From Actinoalloteichus caeruleus DSM 43889 (lineage in GTDB: Bacteria; Actinomycetota; Actinomycetes; Mycobacteriales; Pseudonocardiaceae), in the NCBI RefSeq assembly GCF_000429185.2, contig NZ_AUBJ02000001.1, forward strand, positions 868,001 to 932,000: a stretch of DNA of 64,000 nt, in the 5' to 3' direction. This document shows, one piece after another, positions 1 to 8,875 of the stretch. The notes beneath the pieces were generated by a model, which saw only the letters and a list, made by a program, of their open reading frames with translations, was not told the origin of the DNA and ran no database searches. Position numbers and translations under genes: made by a program. Numbering within the stretch: the first letter of the stretch is position 1; every line of letters starts with the position of its first letter.

Positions 1-303
1 CCCTACGTGGCGGAGTGGGCCACCTGTGCCGTGCCGCCGCACGACAAACTCGGCCTGGTCATCTTCGACCCCGACCGCTTCACGGAGTTCCAGGAGTCCT
101 GGCGTGACGCCGTCGAGGAGGGTGAGGTGCGGGGCAACCCGGACTGGTCCTTCGGCAACGGTTTCGCCGTGACCTCGGGGCCCACCGGGGCCGAGGAGAT
201 GGGGCTGCACTACCTCTGGTGCGCCCCCGTGGACATCGAGGACGCGCATCTCATCCCCGCCGACGCGGAGGGGTGCGACTTCGCCCACCACGGCCACCAC
301 TGA
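1..303 (+). CDS. 3' end of an unrecognised protein (5' truncated by window edge)
   Basis: The frame is open from the first base and reads PYVAEWATC before the first possible start (GTG at 7), so the gene very probably begins upstream of the window. About 100 residues are visible, with acidic and aromatic-rich stretches (VIFDPDRFTEFQESW) and a His-rich end (CDFAHHGHH). I do not recognise the family. The His/Cys tail could bind metal, but that is only a guess. Codon usage (C/G third positions) is that of a real gene here. Confidence 0.55.
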   Translation, partial: PYVAEWATCAVPPHDKLGLVIFDPDRFTEFQESWRDAVEEGEVRGNPDWSFGNGFAVTSGPTGAEEMGLHYLWCAPVDIEDAHLIPADAEGCDFAHHGHH

Positions 304-1058
304 GCCGAGCCCCGCCCGACGCCATACCCACCCGCGTCGGGCGGGGACACCGGCAGGCCAAGCGGGTTGCCCCCGACGCGCGTCGCACCGGGCGGCAGGA
401 CCGCACCGAGCATCGGGGGGAGCCGGGGCAAGGCCCCGCCAGCCCGCCCGGGTCGTCCTCCCACGGCACCACCGGTCCGGCGGTCGCGCGGGAAGCGCCG
501 CTCCGTGGGCCCCGCCCGACCGGCACCCCGCCGACCGGTGATCCCGGGCGGGCGGAGCGGGACGGTCCCACCCTGACCAGCCCGGTACTCCGGCCACTCC
601 CGCCCCGGTTCGCCGGCGGAACCCCGCCGCCCCAGCACGGGAGACCCGTCCAGATCGTCTCGGATGCCCCGTGCCGCCACGGCCCGGGGGCACGGGCGCG
701 TCAGCACGCCCTCGACCCGTCGTCGCGGTGATACCCCTTCCGCGCCAGTGCGACGACCGGCGGACCCGGTGGCCAGTGGCCGGTGCCCGGAGGCCACGAA
801 CCCACCCCACCCTCGGAACTCCTGCCGCCATTCCCTGGCGGCCTGCCAGGCCCCATCCCCTCCGCCGTCGCGTCCCGGGCGGCAGGGGACATTCGCCGTC
901 GCGACCCCACCCGGACCCGGCAGGGGAGGAGCGCGACCAGACCCGCCTCGCGGTGCGGTTCCAATCCACCCCGACAACCGTGGTTCCGGTCCCGCCGCTG
1001 CTCCCCGGGCGAGGGAGCACGCCGTTCCCCGGGGGACCCCGCGCACCCACGGTGGCAC
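304..1058. other. Intergenic stretch without a supportable gene
   Basis: About 750 bases of very GC-rich sequence. Long open frames exist on both strands, but all give Arg/Pro/Gly-rich translations without family features or ribosome-binding sites, as chance frames do in such DNA. I see no RNA gene or convincing repeat in it. Confidence 0.6.
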
Positions 1059-1090
1059 TTCACGTGTAATGTCACCCTGACAGGTGAAAC
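1059..1090 (+). promoter_or_regulatory. Putative promoter/operator of the winged-helix operon
   Basis: A -10-like TAATGT (1067-1072) overlaps a small dyad TGTCA-CCC-TGACA (1070-1082). Flanking TTCAC (1059-1063) and GTGAA (1084-1088) form a second inverted pair. The site lies just upstream of a regulator gene, as expected for autoregulation. The arms are short, so this is suggestive only. Confidence 0.35.
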
Positions 1091-1107
1091 TGGGGTAGTG
1101 GAGGGGA

Positions 1108-1470
1108 TTGCCTCTGAACAGCGCGGAACTGCTCGCGGTACTCGCGGCCCTCGGTCACGTCCAGCGCCTCCGCGTCATCGAGGAACTGGCGGCTGGTCGC
1201 GTGCACGTCAGCGAGCTGGCGAGGCGCCTGGGGTTGTCTCGTCCCCTGCTCTACATGCACCTCGAACGGCTGGAGAAGGCCGGGATCGTCACCGGTGCCC
1301 TGGAACTCTCAGCCGACGGCAAGGCGATGAAGTACTTCGAGCTGACGCCCTTCGAGTTTCGCCTCAACGTCGACACCGTCCGCCAGGCCCTGCGGGCCGA
1401 CCAGGACGCGTCTCCCGGTACATCGGGCAACGAGGAAGGCCCTACGGACATGGAGGACACATCCACATGA
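1108..1470 (+). CDS. Winged-helix (ArsR-like) transcriptional regulator
   Basis: A 120-residue protein with a winged helix-turn-helix in residues ~5-75: AALGHVQRLRVIEEL, then SELARRLGLSRPLLYMHLERLEKAGIV as the recognition helix and wing. This is the ArsR/MarR-like fold used for ligand- or signal-dependent repression. The TTG start has GGAGGGG directly before it, so the start is not certain. The acidic, polar tail (residues ~95-120) is probably disordered. The stop codon overlaps the ATG of the next gene (ATGA), so translation is coupled to the membrane protein and sensor protein downstream, suggesting the regulator takes its cue from them or controls them. Confidence 0.75.
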   Translation: MPLNSAELLAVLAALGHVQRLRVIEELAAGRVHVSELARRLGLSRPLLYMHLERLEKAGIVTGALELSADGKAMKYFELTPFEFRLNVDTVRQALRADQDASPGTSGNEEGPTDMEDTST

Positions 1471-1700
1471 TCGGCGCTGTCATCGCCATCTCGATCGTGC
1501 TGATCGTCATCGGTGGGCTCTCGCTGAGCCTCGTCTCCTACTTCCGGTTGCAGCGCCACCGGGCGGACGCCGTGGCGATGGCCCACTACCGCAAGCTCGC
1601 GGAGGAAGCCGTCGCCAACCAGGCGATGCTCCGGGGGGAGCTCGCGGAGCTGGCGGCCAGGCTGGGAGCGGTCGAGAAACTGCTGCGGAGCGTGGAGTGA
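1467..1700 (+). CDS. Small single-span membrane protein with coiled-coil tail
   Basis: A 77-residue protein. One hydrophobic segment (MIGAVIAISIVLIVIGGLSL, residues 1-20) is followed by a basic stretch (YFRLQRHRAD) and an Ala/Glu/Leu-rich helix (residues ~38-75) that looks like a short coiled coil facing the cytoplasm. Family not recognised. Both ends overlap neighbours: its ATG overlaps the upstream stop, and its TGA overlaps the downstream GTG. It is therefore the middle gene of a tightly coupled three-gene operon and may link the membrane to the regulator. Confidence 0.7.
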   Translation: MIGAVIAISIVLIVIGGLSLSLVSYFRLQRHRADAVAMAHYRKLAEEAVANQAMLRGELAELAARLGAVEKLLRSVE

Positions 1701-2443
1701 GCACGAATGAACCGACAGCGCCCGCGTCACCGGCGATGGCGCTGTTCACCCGAGAAAGCTGGTGGGCCCTCGCCTACCTGATCAGCTACCTGCCGATCGC
1801 CGTGGCCTTCATGGCCGTCGCACTGGTGAGCGTGATCGTCTCCTCCGTGCTCAGCATCTTCTGGCTCGGGTTCCCGCTGCTCCTCGGGGCCGCCCTGCTG
1901 ATCAGGGGGATGGCGGAGGTGGAGCGGCGCCGGGCGTTCCTGGTGGCCCGGCGCGTCGAGAGCGCCTACCGGCCCGTCACCGATCCCGGCATCATCAGCC
2001 AGATCAGGACCCGGTGGACCGACCCGGCCACGTTCCGGAACCTCGCCTACCTCCTGCCGCTGGCGCCCCTGCTGTTCGTCTTCGACCTCGTCGTCGCGGT
2101 CCTGTGGGTGATCCCGGTCGCCGGCATCACCCTGCCGTTGTGGTACTGGTCGATCCCCATCACCTTCGACGACGGCACCGTCGGCCACGGCATCATGATC
2201 GGATACGTCACGGGCCCCGAACACAACCTGTTCGACGGTGGCTTCGGGATCTGGGTCGGTGACCTGCCCACGGCGCTCCTGGTCATGGCCGTCTGCTTCA
2301 TCGTGGCCACGATCACCGCACCGCTCATGGTCCGCGCGGCCAGGTCACACGCCGCGATCGCCCGATCCCTCCTCGGGCCAGCGGTCGACCCCCTGGAACC
2401 AGCCAGGCGAGTCCTGCGGTCACCAGGCCCGCTCAGCGACTGA
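1697..2443 (+). CDS. Stand-alone sensor-domain membrane protein
   Basis: A 248-residue protein with about four hydrophobic segments: ~residues 25-50, 52-72, 115-150 and 195-218. It has the layout of the putative sensor domain found at the N-terminus of many actinobacterial histidine kinases, including a long extracytoplasmic-looking loop ending GFGIWVGDLPTAL. No kinase H-box or ATPase domain follows, so it is the sensor part alone. The GTG start overlaps the stop of the preceding gene (GTGA). Together with the winged-helix regulator and the small membrane protein it looks like a compact one-operon membrane signal system. The assignment rests on pattern, not a search. Confidence 0.7.
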   Translation: MSTNEPTAPASPAMALFTRESWWALAYLISYLPIAVAFMAVALVSVIVSSVLSIFWLGFPLLLGAALLIRGMAEVERRRAFLVARRVESAYRPVTDPGIISQIRTRWTDPATFRNLAYLLPLAPLLFVFDLVVAVLWVIPVAGITLPLWYWSIPITFDDGTVGHGIMIGYVTGPEHNLFDGGFGIWVGDLPTALLVMAVCFIVATITAPLMVRAARSHAAIARSLLGPAVDPLEPARRVLRSPGPLSD

Positions 2444-2603
2444 CAACGAGGCCGCCCCCGGGCGGCACACCACACAGCACCACTCGTGCCACCCATCCCG
2501 AACGACGATCGTCCCCCGGCCGCACACCACACCACTGGCACCCCGGCCGGGGGACGACTCCTCAACCGAGTCCCTCAACTCACTCAAGGAAGGTCGAGAT
2601 CCT
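2444..2603. other. Intergenic, no gene seen
   Basis: Together with 2685-2901 this makes a 458-base gap before the desaturase. The only feature supported is the short Arg-rich frame at 2604-2684. No clear terminator hairpin follows the sensor gene. Confidence 0.5.
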
Positions 2604-2684
2604 ATGACAGATCGACCACCGCGCCGGGGTCGGCGACGAGCGCGTCCGCCCATGCGCACCGTTGGCCTCCTCCGTCGACGCTGA
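2604..2684 (+). CDS. Possible 26-residue Arg-rich micro-ORF upstream of desaturase
   Basis: ATG is preceded at good distance by AAGGAAGG (2587-2594), the strongest ribosome-binding site in this intergenic region. It encodes a peptide with 12 Arg among 26 residues (MTDRPPRRGRRRARPP...LLRRR). It could be a leader peptide, a small basic protein or chance. No hairpin between it and the desaturase was recognised, so a regulatory role is not shown. Confidence 0.25.
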   Translation: MTDRPPRRGRRRARPPMRTVGLLRRR

Positions 2685-2901
2685 ACCGCGCGCCCGGTCA
2701 ACCAGGCATTTCTCCGCCACAGACGCACCAGCGCCCACGTCCGGCGCCCGGTGCGACGTGCCCGATTTCACCCGACCGGCGGTCCACCCACGCCCGGTGA
2801 CGCCCCGTCGGCACCACCGGGGAACGCCCGACCCCGGCCAGAACCTCGACCGGTCCGCCTCGGTGGACCGGACCCGCCCCCTACCCAAGACAGGGAACCC
2901 C

Positions 2902-3981
2902 ATGTCCTTCCCCGCAGCCGTCGAGGAGCCCCAGGACGCCTCCGACCGGCGCAGCGACTACAGCGTGCTCTCCCGCAGGATCCGGGACGCCGGGCTGATG
3001 CGTCGACGGCACGGCTACTACACCGCCGTCATCGCCACGAACGTGGCGCTCTACCTGGGAACCTGGGCCGTCTTCCCGTTCCTCGGCGACTCCTGGTACC
3101 AGTTGCTGACCGCCGTCGTCCTCGCCGTGCTGTCCACCCAGATCGCCTTCACCGGGCACGAAGTCGGCCACCGCCAGATCTTCCGAGGCCGTCGGGCCTC
3201 CGAGGTCGCCGGCCTCACCCTGGGCAACCTCGGCATCGGCCTGGGGATCGGGTGGTGGGTGGACAAGCACAACCGGCACCACAGCCACCCCAACCACGTC
3301 GACCGGGACCCCGACATCGCCGAGGGAGCGCTGTCCTGGACCGAACAGCAGGTGGGCAAGACACGAGGACTCCGCCTGCTGTGGACCAGGTGGCAGGGCC
3401 GGCTCTTCTTCCCCCTGCTGCTACTCGCCGGGCTCAACCTGCACGTGTCCTCCTTCCGCGCACTGCCGACCCTGCCCCCGAGGCGGCGCTGGCTGGAGGG
3501 CGGCCTGCTCGTGGTCCACTTCGCCGCCTACCTCTCCGCGCTCTTCCTCGTCCTCTCGCCCGGCAAGGCCATCGCGTTCTTCTTCGTCCACAAGTGCCTG
3601 TTCGGCCTGTACATGGGATCGACGTTCGCCCCCAACCACAAGGGCATGCCCATCCTCCAACCCGGTGAGAAGATCGACTTCTTCCGCCGCCAGGTCCTCA
3701 CCTCCCGCAACGTCACGGGTGGTCGGTTCCTGGAATGGGGGCTCGGCGGGCTCAACTACCAGATCGAGCACCACCTGTTCCCCAGCATGCCCCGACCCGC
3801 GTTGCGGCACGCCAGGCCCATCGTGATCGAGTTCTGCCAGGAACGGGGCGTCCCGTACCACGAGACCAACCTGATCCAGTCGTGGCGGGAGATCCTCACC
3901 TACCTCGACGAGGTCGGCAACTCCCGCGCCATCGAACGGGCCGTGCCCGCCGAACACCTCCAGCCGGCCCAACGCCGGTAG
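2902..3981 (+). CDS. Membrane fatty-acid desaturase
   Basis: A 359-residue integral-membrane di-iron desaturase of the linoleoyl-CoA/acyl-lipid group. It inserts a double bond into fatty acyl chains, using O2 and electrons from a partner. All three His boxes are visible: GHEVGH (85-90), HNRHH (123-127) and QIEHH (287-291). Hydrophobic segments lie at ~40-82, ~168-180 and ~200-245. The start was set at ATG 2902 (AGGGAAC before it) because the longer open frame upstream gives Pro/Arg-rich non-family sequence. No ferredoxin or reductase partner is adjacent. Likely role: membrane fluidity. A hairpin follows the stop. Confidence 0.9.
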   Translation: MSFPAAVEEPQDASDRRSDYSVLSRRIRDAGLMRRRHGYYTAVIATNVALYLGTWAVFPFLGDSWYQLLTAVVLAVLSTQIAFTGHEVGHRQIFRGRRASEVAGLTLGNLGIGLGIGWWVDKHNRHHSHPNHVDRDPDIAEGALSWTEQQVGKTRGLRLLWTRWQGRLFFPLLLLAGLNLHVSSFRALPTLPPRRRWLEGGLLVVHFAAYLSALFLVLSPGKAIAFFFVHKCLFGLYMGSTFAPNHKGMPILQPGEKIDFFRRQVLTSRNVTGGRFLEWGLGGLNYQIEHHLFPSMPRPALRHARPIVIEFCQERGVPYHETNLIQSWREILTYLDEVGNSRAIERAVPAEHLQPAQRR

Positions 3982-3990
3982 CGCCGCGCC

Positions 3991-4029
3991 CGGCACCGTC
4001 GACGGACACGTCGTTCGCCGGCGGTGCCG
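3991..4029 (+). terminator. Putative intrinsic-type terminator after desaturase
   Basis: CGGCACCG (3991-3998) pairs with CGGTGCCG (4022-4029). A nested CGACG-GACA-CGTCG hairpin sits within the loop. It lies 10 bases after the desaturase stop and has no T-run, as is common for actinobacterial terminators. Confidence 0.5.
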
Positions 4030-4099
4030 TCGCGTCCCGGGCGGGGGACGGGCTCCACCAGCCTTCAGTATCCTTGCGCGGTCCCGACGGAGTGAACCC

Positions 4100-5152
4100 T
4101 TGGTGGAACAGAAGCGCATGAGGCGTTACGGCATCCTGATCCTTCCCGCTGCGAACAAGGTCTACACCGGGGCGTCGGTGGAACTGACCAGGGCCGAACT
4201 CGCGGTCTTCGGTGACCGCCTGTTCCCCGGCCGCCTCACCGGCATCGATACCCGCCGCCTTGGCGGTGTGGACTACGTCACCTTCGACGCGGACGAGCTC
4301 TCGGAGGAGGACCTCAACCGCCTGGCGAACCTGTCCTCCCGCTACGCCCTCTTCGAACTGCGGGACGACCTGCTGCTCCCGCTGGACGCCCACCCCGAGG
4401 ACCGCTTCGACGACGACCTCCTCACCATCCCGAAGTACGTGGGCAAGACCAACGAACTGTTCACGAAACTCCTGCTCAACGTCACCCTGCTCTCCTCCGA
4501 CCTGGCCGCCGAGTGGGGACGGCGGAAGCTCCGCGTGCTCGACCCGCTCGCCGGGCGCGGCACCACCCTGAGCCAGGCCCTGACGTACGGCTTCGACGCG
4601 CTCGGCGTCGAAGCGGACGGCAAGCACGTCGACGCCTACGCGGCCTTCCTCCGCACCTGGCTCAAGCGCAAGCGCGTCAAGCACCACGCGGAGATCACCA
4701 GGATCCGACGCGACAAGAAGCAGATCGGCCGACGCCTCCACGCCGAGATCGGCGTCGACCGGGAGAGTTACAAGGCGGGGGAGCGGCTCACCCTCGACCT
4801 GGTGCACGCCGACACCCTGCGCGCGGCGGAGTTCTTCCCCGACCGGTCGGTGGACCTGATCGTCACCGACGCCCCCTACGGCGTTCAGCACGGCAGCAGG
4901 GACCGCACTGACGGCCTCACCCGCAGCCCGCTGGAACTCCTCAACGCCGCCGTCCCCGGGTGGTGCCGCCTCCTTCGCGCCGGTGGCGCGGTGGGGATCT
5001 CCTGGAACACGTACGGGGCCGGGCGGGACGAGATCGCGGCGATCCTGTCCGACAACGGGCTGCGGGTGTGCGACACCCCCGCCCACCACGGCTTCCGGCA
5101 CCGGGTAGACCAGGCCATCACCCGGGACCTGATCGTCGCCACCAAAGCCTGA
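4100..5152 (+). CDS. TRM11-type SAM-dependent methyltransferase
   Basis: A 350-residue protein. The N-terminal ~120 residues (RYGILILPAANKVYTGASVELTRAEL, then FELRD) look like the RNA-recognition part of these enzymes. The catalytic Rossmann part carries motif I DPLAGRGTTL (~150-160), an acidic GVEADGKHVDAY for the SAM ribose, and motif IV DAPYG (~255). The DPPY-like motif IV fits amino-group methylation of a nucleic-acid base, most likely guanine N2 in tRNA or rRNA; the exact substrate is inferred. Starts TTG 4100 and GTG 4103 are equivalent, with GGAG about nine bases before. Monocistronic context. Confidence 0.8.
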   Translation: MVEQKRMRRYGILILPAANKVYTGASVELTRAELAVFGDRLFPGRLTGIDTRRLGGVDYVTFDADELSEEDLNRLANLSSRYALFELRDDLLLPLDAHPEDRFDDDLLTIPKYVGKTNELFTKLLLNVTLLSSDLAAEWGRRKLRVLDPLAGRGTTLSQALTYGFDALGVEADGKHVDAYAAFLRTWLKRKRVKHHAEITRIRRDKKQIGRRLHAEIGVDRESYKAGERLTLDLVHADTLRAAEFFPDRSVDLIVTDAPYGVQHGSRDRTDGLTRSPLELLNAAVPGWCRLLRAGGAVGISWNTYGAGRDEIAAILSDNGLRVCDTPAHHGFRHRVDQAITRDLIVATKA

Positions 5153-5447
5153 CGCGTCGGACCCCCGTGCGGGTGGCGGGCTGGGACATGCCCACGCGGG
5201 GCGCGGCGCCCGTCGGGACCACCACGGGATCCGCGTGGACGCTCCGGTCGACGGCCGCTCCCCGCCGGCCGCACTCAACCAGGCCCTCGATGACCCCGGC
5301 CAGCGTCCCCGAGGGCCTGACCGGTAACGGCCAACAGCCCGTTCCGAGGTCACCCCGGACCCGCGGGGGCCCTGACCTGCGACAACACCGGTCGAACGGT
5401 GCCCGGCCGACCCGGTCACCCGCCCCGCGATCAGCTATCACTAGGTC
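5153..5447. other. Intergenic, no gene seen
   Basis: GC-rich spacer between the methyltransferase and the lyase promoter. Only chance-type Arg/Pro frames are present. Confidence 0.5.
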
Positions 5448-5460
5448 GGGAAGCGGTTTC
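5448..5460 (+). promoter_or_regulatory. Weak LacI-family-like operator upstream of the lyase gene
   Basis: GGGAAGCGGTTTC has the A-A-n-C-G-n-T-T core of LacI-family sugar-response operators but only partial symmetry. It lies ~130 bases before the rhamnogalacturonan lyase start. Such control would fit a pectin-degradation gene; no LacI regulator is in the window. Low certainty. Confidence 0.3.
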
Positions 5461-5592
5461 TCGGCAGATCCAGACCAGGACGGCTCCCCGAACCCGTGAC
5501 GACGCCGGGAACGGGACGCCGAACCGAGGAGAACCCAGGGACCGCCCGACACCGTGACAACCTGCCCCTGATCCGGGAAAGGGCCCAACGCA

Positions 5593-7542
5593 ATGACGCG
5601 TGCACGAAGATCACTACTCGCGCTGGTGGCCGGAAGCGCCCTCGTGGTGTCCGCCGGCAGCGCCGCCGCACTCGACGACCCAGCCGGAGCGGACCGGTCG
5701 GCCGCACCGGCCGGCTCCGCCACGACCGGGGATGTCACCCCGGCTCGGCAGGCCGAACGCCTGGACCGGGGACTGCTGGCCGTCCCCACCGAGGACGGGG
5801 TCCTGGTGAGCTGGCGCCTGTTCGGCACCGACCCGCAGGACCTCGGCTTCCACCTGTTCCGCGACGGCCGGAAGATCAACCGCCAGCCCATCCGCTCCAG
5901 CACCAACTTCCTCGATCCCGACGGTGCCCCCGGGGCCACCTACGAGCTGCTGCCACTCGGCCAGGGTGGGCGCGCCGCGTCGGAGACGACCACCGCCCTG
6001 GCCGAGGCGCACTTCGACATCCCGCTGAACAAGCCCGAAGGCGGCACGACCCCGGACGGGGGCGAGTTCGAGTACCGGATCAACGACGCCAGCGTCGGCG
6101 ACCTCAACGGCGACGGCCAGTACGACATCGTCGTCAAGTGGGAGCCCACCAACGCGCAGGACAACTCCCGATCCGGCTACACCGGTGAGGTGTTCCTCGA
6201 CGCCTACACCCTCGAGGGCGAACAGCTCTGGCGGCTCGGGCTCGGACCCAACATCCGCGCCGGAGCGCACTACACGCAGTTCCTGGTGTACGACTTCGAC
6301 GGTGACGGCCGCGCCGAGGTCGTCCTGCGCACCGCCGACGGCGCGGTGGACGGCCTCGGCCAGGTCATCGGCGACCCCGACGCGGACTACCGGAACTCCT
6401 CCGGCTACGTCCTCACCGGCCCGGAGTTCCTGACCGTTTTCGACGGGCTCACCGGTGAGGCGGTGGAGACCGTCGACTTCGAGCCGGCACGCGGCGACAT
6501 CTGCCAGTGGGGTGACTGCTACGGCAACCGGGGTGACCGGTTCCTCGCCGCCGTCGCCTACCTGGACGGTGAACGCCCCAGCATCATGATGTCCAGGGGC
6601 TACTACGAGAAGACCGTGCTGGCCGCCTACGACTGGCGCGACGGGGAACTCACCCAGCGGTGGATCTTCGACAGCGACGAGCCGGGCAACGGCGCCTACG
6701 CCCAACAGGGCAACCACAACCTGAGCGTGGGCGACGTTGACGGCGACGGCCGTGACGAGATCGTGTTCGGCCAGATGACCATCGACGACGACGGCACCGG
6801 TCTCTACTCCACCGGGCTCGGCCACGGCGACGCCATGCACCTGGGCAACCTGGACCCGAGCCGGGACGGCCTGGAGGTCTTCGGAGTGCAGGAGAACTCC
6901 TCCGCGCCGTACGGCCTGGCGCTGCGCGACGCGGGCAGCGGCGAGGTCCTGTGGGGCGAGCACACCGGGCGGGACACCGGCCGGGGGACCGCCGGTGACA
7001 TCGACCCCCGGTTCCCCGGAGCCGAGGCCTGGGCCATCGACGGGGAGTGGAACAGCCCGACCGGCTGGTTGGTCAGCGCCTCCGGCGAGCTCATCTCCAA
7101 CAACATCCCCCCGGCGAACTTCGTCGTCTGGTGGGACGGTGACCTCGGCCGGGAGATCCTGGACCACGACTTCCGGGAGAGCGACCGCCGGGGAGTGGGC
7201 CGGATCGACAAGTGGGACTGGGAGACCGAGACCCTCGTCAACCTGCTCACGCCGACCGGGACCCAGTCGATCAACGACACCAAGGGCAATCCGAGCCTCC
7301 AGGCGGACATCCTCGGCGACTGGCGCGAGGAGGTGCTGTGGCCGACCGAGGACGACACGGCCCTCCGGGTCTACACGACCACGCACCCCACGGAGCACCG
7401 GATCCACACCCTGATGCACGACCCGGTGTACCGGCTCGGGGTGGCCTGGCAGAACGTCGCCTACAACCAGCCGCCGCACACCAGCTTCTTCCTGGGCTTC
7501 GACATGGAGACCCCGGACCAGCCCAACATCTACTACCCGTGA
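5593..7542 (+). CDS. Secreted rhamnogalacturonan lyase (polysaccharide lyase family 11)
   Basis: A 649-residue precursor with an N-terminal signal peptide (basic RARRS, hydrophobic core to ~residue 25, AGSAAA cleavage region). The mature part shows repeated Ca-binding DxDGDG loops: DLNGDGQYD (~170), FDGDGRAE (~237) and VDGDGRDE (~381). These form the eight-bladed propeller of PL11 enzymes. Family-like blocks include VVKWEPTNAQDNS, GPNIRAGAHYTQF, GNHNLSVGDVDGDG, GLGHGDAMHLG and DILGDWREE. PL11 enzymes cleave the rhamnose-galacturonate backbone of pectin by beta-elimination. The protein is close to usual single-domain length with no carbohydrate-binding module. Monocistronic, closed by the terminator at 7560. 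Confidence 0.9.
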   Translation: MTRARRSLLALVAGSALVVSAGSAAALDDPAGADRSAAPAGSATTGDVTPARQAERLDRGLLAVPTEDGVLVSWRLFGTDPQDLGFHLFRDGRKINRQPIRSSTNFLDPDGAPGATYELLPLGQGGRAASETTTALAEAHFDIPLNKPEGGTTPDGGEFEYRINDASVGDLNGDGQYDIVVKWEPTNAQDNSRSGYTGEVFLDAYTLEGEQLWRLGLGPNIRAGAHYTQFLVYDFDGDGRAEVVLRTADGAVDGLGQVIGDPDADYRNSSGYVLTGPEFLTVFDGLTGEAVETVDFEPARGDICQWGDCYGNRGDRFLAAVAYLDGERPSIMMSRGYYEKTVLAAYDWRDGELTQRWIFDSDEPGNGAYAQQGNHNLSVGDVDGDGRDEIVFGQMTIDDDGTGLYSTGLGHGDAMHLGNLDPSRDGLEVFGVQENSSAPYGLALRDAGSGEVLWGEHTGRDTGRGTAGDIDPRFPGAEAWAIDGEWNSPTGWLVSASGELISNNIPPANFVVWWDGDLGREILDHDFRESDRRGVGRIDKWDWETETLVNLLTPTGTQSINDTKGNPSLQADILGDWREEVLWPTEDDTALRVYTTTHPTEHRIHTLMHDPVYRLGVAWQNVAYNQPPHTSFFLGFDMETPDQPNIYYP

Positions 7543-7559
7543 CCCGTTGACCAGCGGTT

Positions 7560-7595
7560 CCGTGTCGGGGAGTCCCGGTGGGCTCCCCGACACGG
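7560..7595 (+). terminator. Strong stem-loop terminator after the lyase gene
   Basis: CCGTGTCGGGGAG (7560-7572) pairs perfectly with CTCCCCGACACGG (7583-7595). The stem extends into the loop by CCC/GGG with one bulged T. It starts 18 bases after the stop. No T-run follows, as is usual in this group. Confidence 0.85.
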
Positions 7596-7887
7596 GAGGT
7601 ACCGCCCGGATCCGCCCCGTCAGTCGCACATCTCGTGCGGCACGGCGGACGAACACCGGTCCGAGTGGCACGGTGCGGTGGCGGCTCGGTCCTCGGGACC
7701 ACCCGGAGCAGCGCGGTCGGTAGGGGAGTGGCAGCGGACCCCGAGGACCGAGCCGCAGGTGCTCCTCCTGGCCCCGGCGCGGCCCCGTGGGCGGTGCACC
7801 GCGGTGCTCTCGGATGCGCGTCCCGGACAGCGCGACACGGGGGAGGTGGGTGGGAGGTACCTGGCTGAGGTGTCCCCACCGGGCAGG

Positions 7888-8787
7888 ATGGTCAGCGTGA
7901 TCGTTCCCGGTGAGTTCGCGGAGTGGCGCTCACGTGTCGACGGCGAGGAGGGCCGCAGCTGGGTGGCGGCGCTGCCCGAGCTGGTCCGCCAGCTGTGCGT
8001 TGACTGGGGGCTGACCCTTGACGACACACCGCCGGAACATGGTGGTTCCGGCCTGGTGGTGATGGCGCACCGTCGGCACCAGGCCTGCGCGCTCAAAGTG
8101 AGCTGGCCGACCGGCACCACCGCGGACGAGGCGCGAGCACTGCGCACCTGGGATGGCGCCGGGGCCGTCCGGCTGCTCGGAGCCAGGCCGGATATCGGCG
8201 GGCTGCTGATGGAACGGCTGAACCAGCGGCGCAGCCTGCGCGGCCTTGGCCTGTGGGAGGCGGCCGAGGTGGCGGGCACGCTCCTGCGTCGCCTCGCGGT
8301 GCCGGCACCACCCGGGCTGCGCTCACTGGGCGAGATCGCCGACGACATGGTGGAGCGCCTCCCGTCTCGGCAGCGGACGCTGGGCGACCCCATTCCGCCG
8401 GCCTGGCTCGACACGGCGCGAGGCCTCGCCGCTGACCTCGGGGCGGAGGACCACGGCACGCTCATCCACGCCGACCTGCACTACGGCAACGTCCTGGCGG
8501 GCGAACGCGAGCCGTGGCTGGCGGTGGATCCTCGTCCGGTGCGGGGCCGCCCGGAGTTCTCCGTGCCCGAACTGTTGTGGACCAGGGCGGACGACGACGC
8601 CATCGGCTCTGATGCCGACCTGCGCCGCCTGCTGGCCATGCTCGTGGAGACCGGGGAGCTGGAGCCTCGCGCGGCGAACGGCTGGGCGGTGGCGCGGTGC
8701 GTGGACTACTGGCTGTGGGGCCTGGAGAACGGCCTCACCACGGACCCGGTCCGCTGCCATCGCGTCCTGGGCGCATTGCTCGGCTGA
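7888..8787 (+). CDS. APH(6)/streptomycin-6-kinase-like phosphotransferase
   Basis: A 299-residue protein with the size and motifs of aminoglycoside/hydroxyurea phosphotransferases of the streptomycin 6-kinase group. The catalytic-loop motif is IHADLHYGNVL and the following metal-binding motif is AVDPRPVRG. The N-lobe is recognisable at ALKVSW (ATP lysine). The start was placed at ATG 7888 (GGGCAGG just before) because the open frame extends 70 residues further without family features. Product inferred to be a small-molecule O-kinase; the real substrate may not be streptomycin. The gene ends against the convergent DUF3140 gene. Confidence 0.8.
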   Translation: MVSVIVPGEFAEWRSRVDGEEGRSWVAALPELVRQLCVDWGLTLDDTPPEHGGSGLVVMAHRRHQACALKVSWPTGTTADEARALRTWDGAGAVRLLGARPDIGGLLMERLNQRRSLRGLGLWEAAEVAGTLLRRLAVPAPPGLRSLGEIADDMVERLPSRQRTLGDPIPPAWLDTARGLAADLGAEDHGTLIHADLHYGNVLAGEREPWLAVDPRPVRGRPEFSVPELLWTRADDDAIGSDADLRRLLAMLVETGELEPRAANGWAVARCVDYWLWGLENGLTTDPVRCHRVLGALLG

Positions 8788-8875
8788 GCACCAGGGTCGC
8801 TGCTCCGCGGTCTCGAGTAGGCGATGGCGCGCAAATACCGCCACTAAGCCCCAATTCGTCGACCGGATCCATCAT

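Noticed and set aside
210-1058. Long open frame on the minus strand (282 codons)
   Set aside because: Arg/Pro/Gly-rich translation with no domain, no ribosome-binding site and equal open frames on the other strand.
5614-7671. 685-codon minus-strand frame opposite the lyase gene
   Set aside because: Complement shadow of a gene with strong family motifs and Ca-binding repeats.
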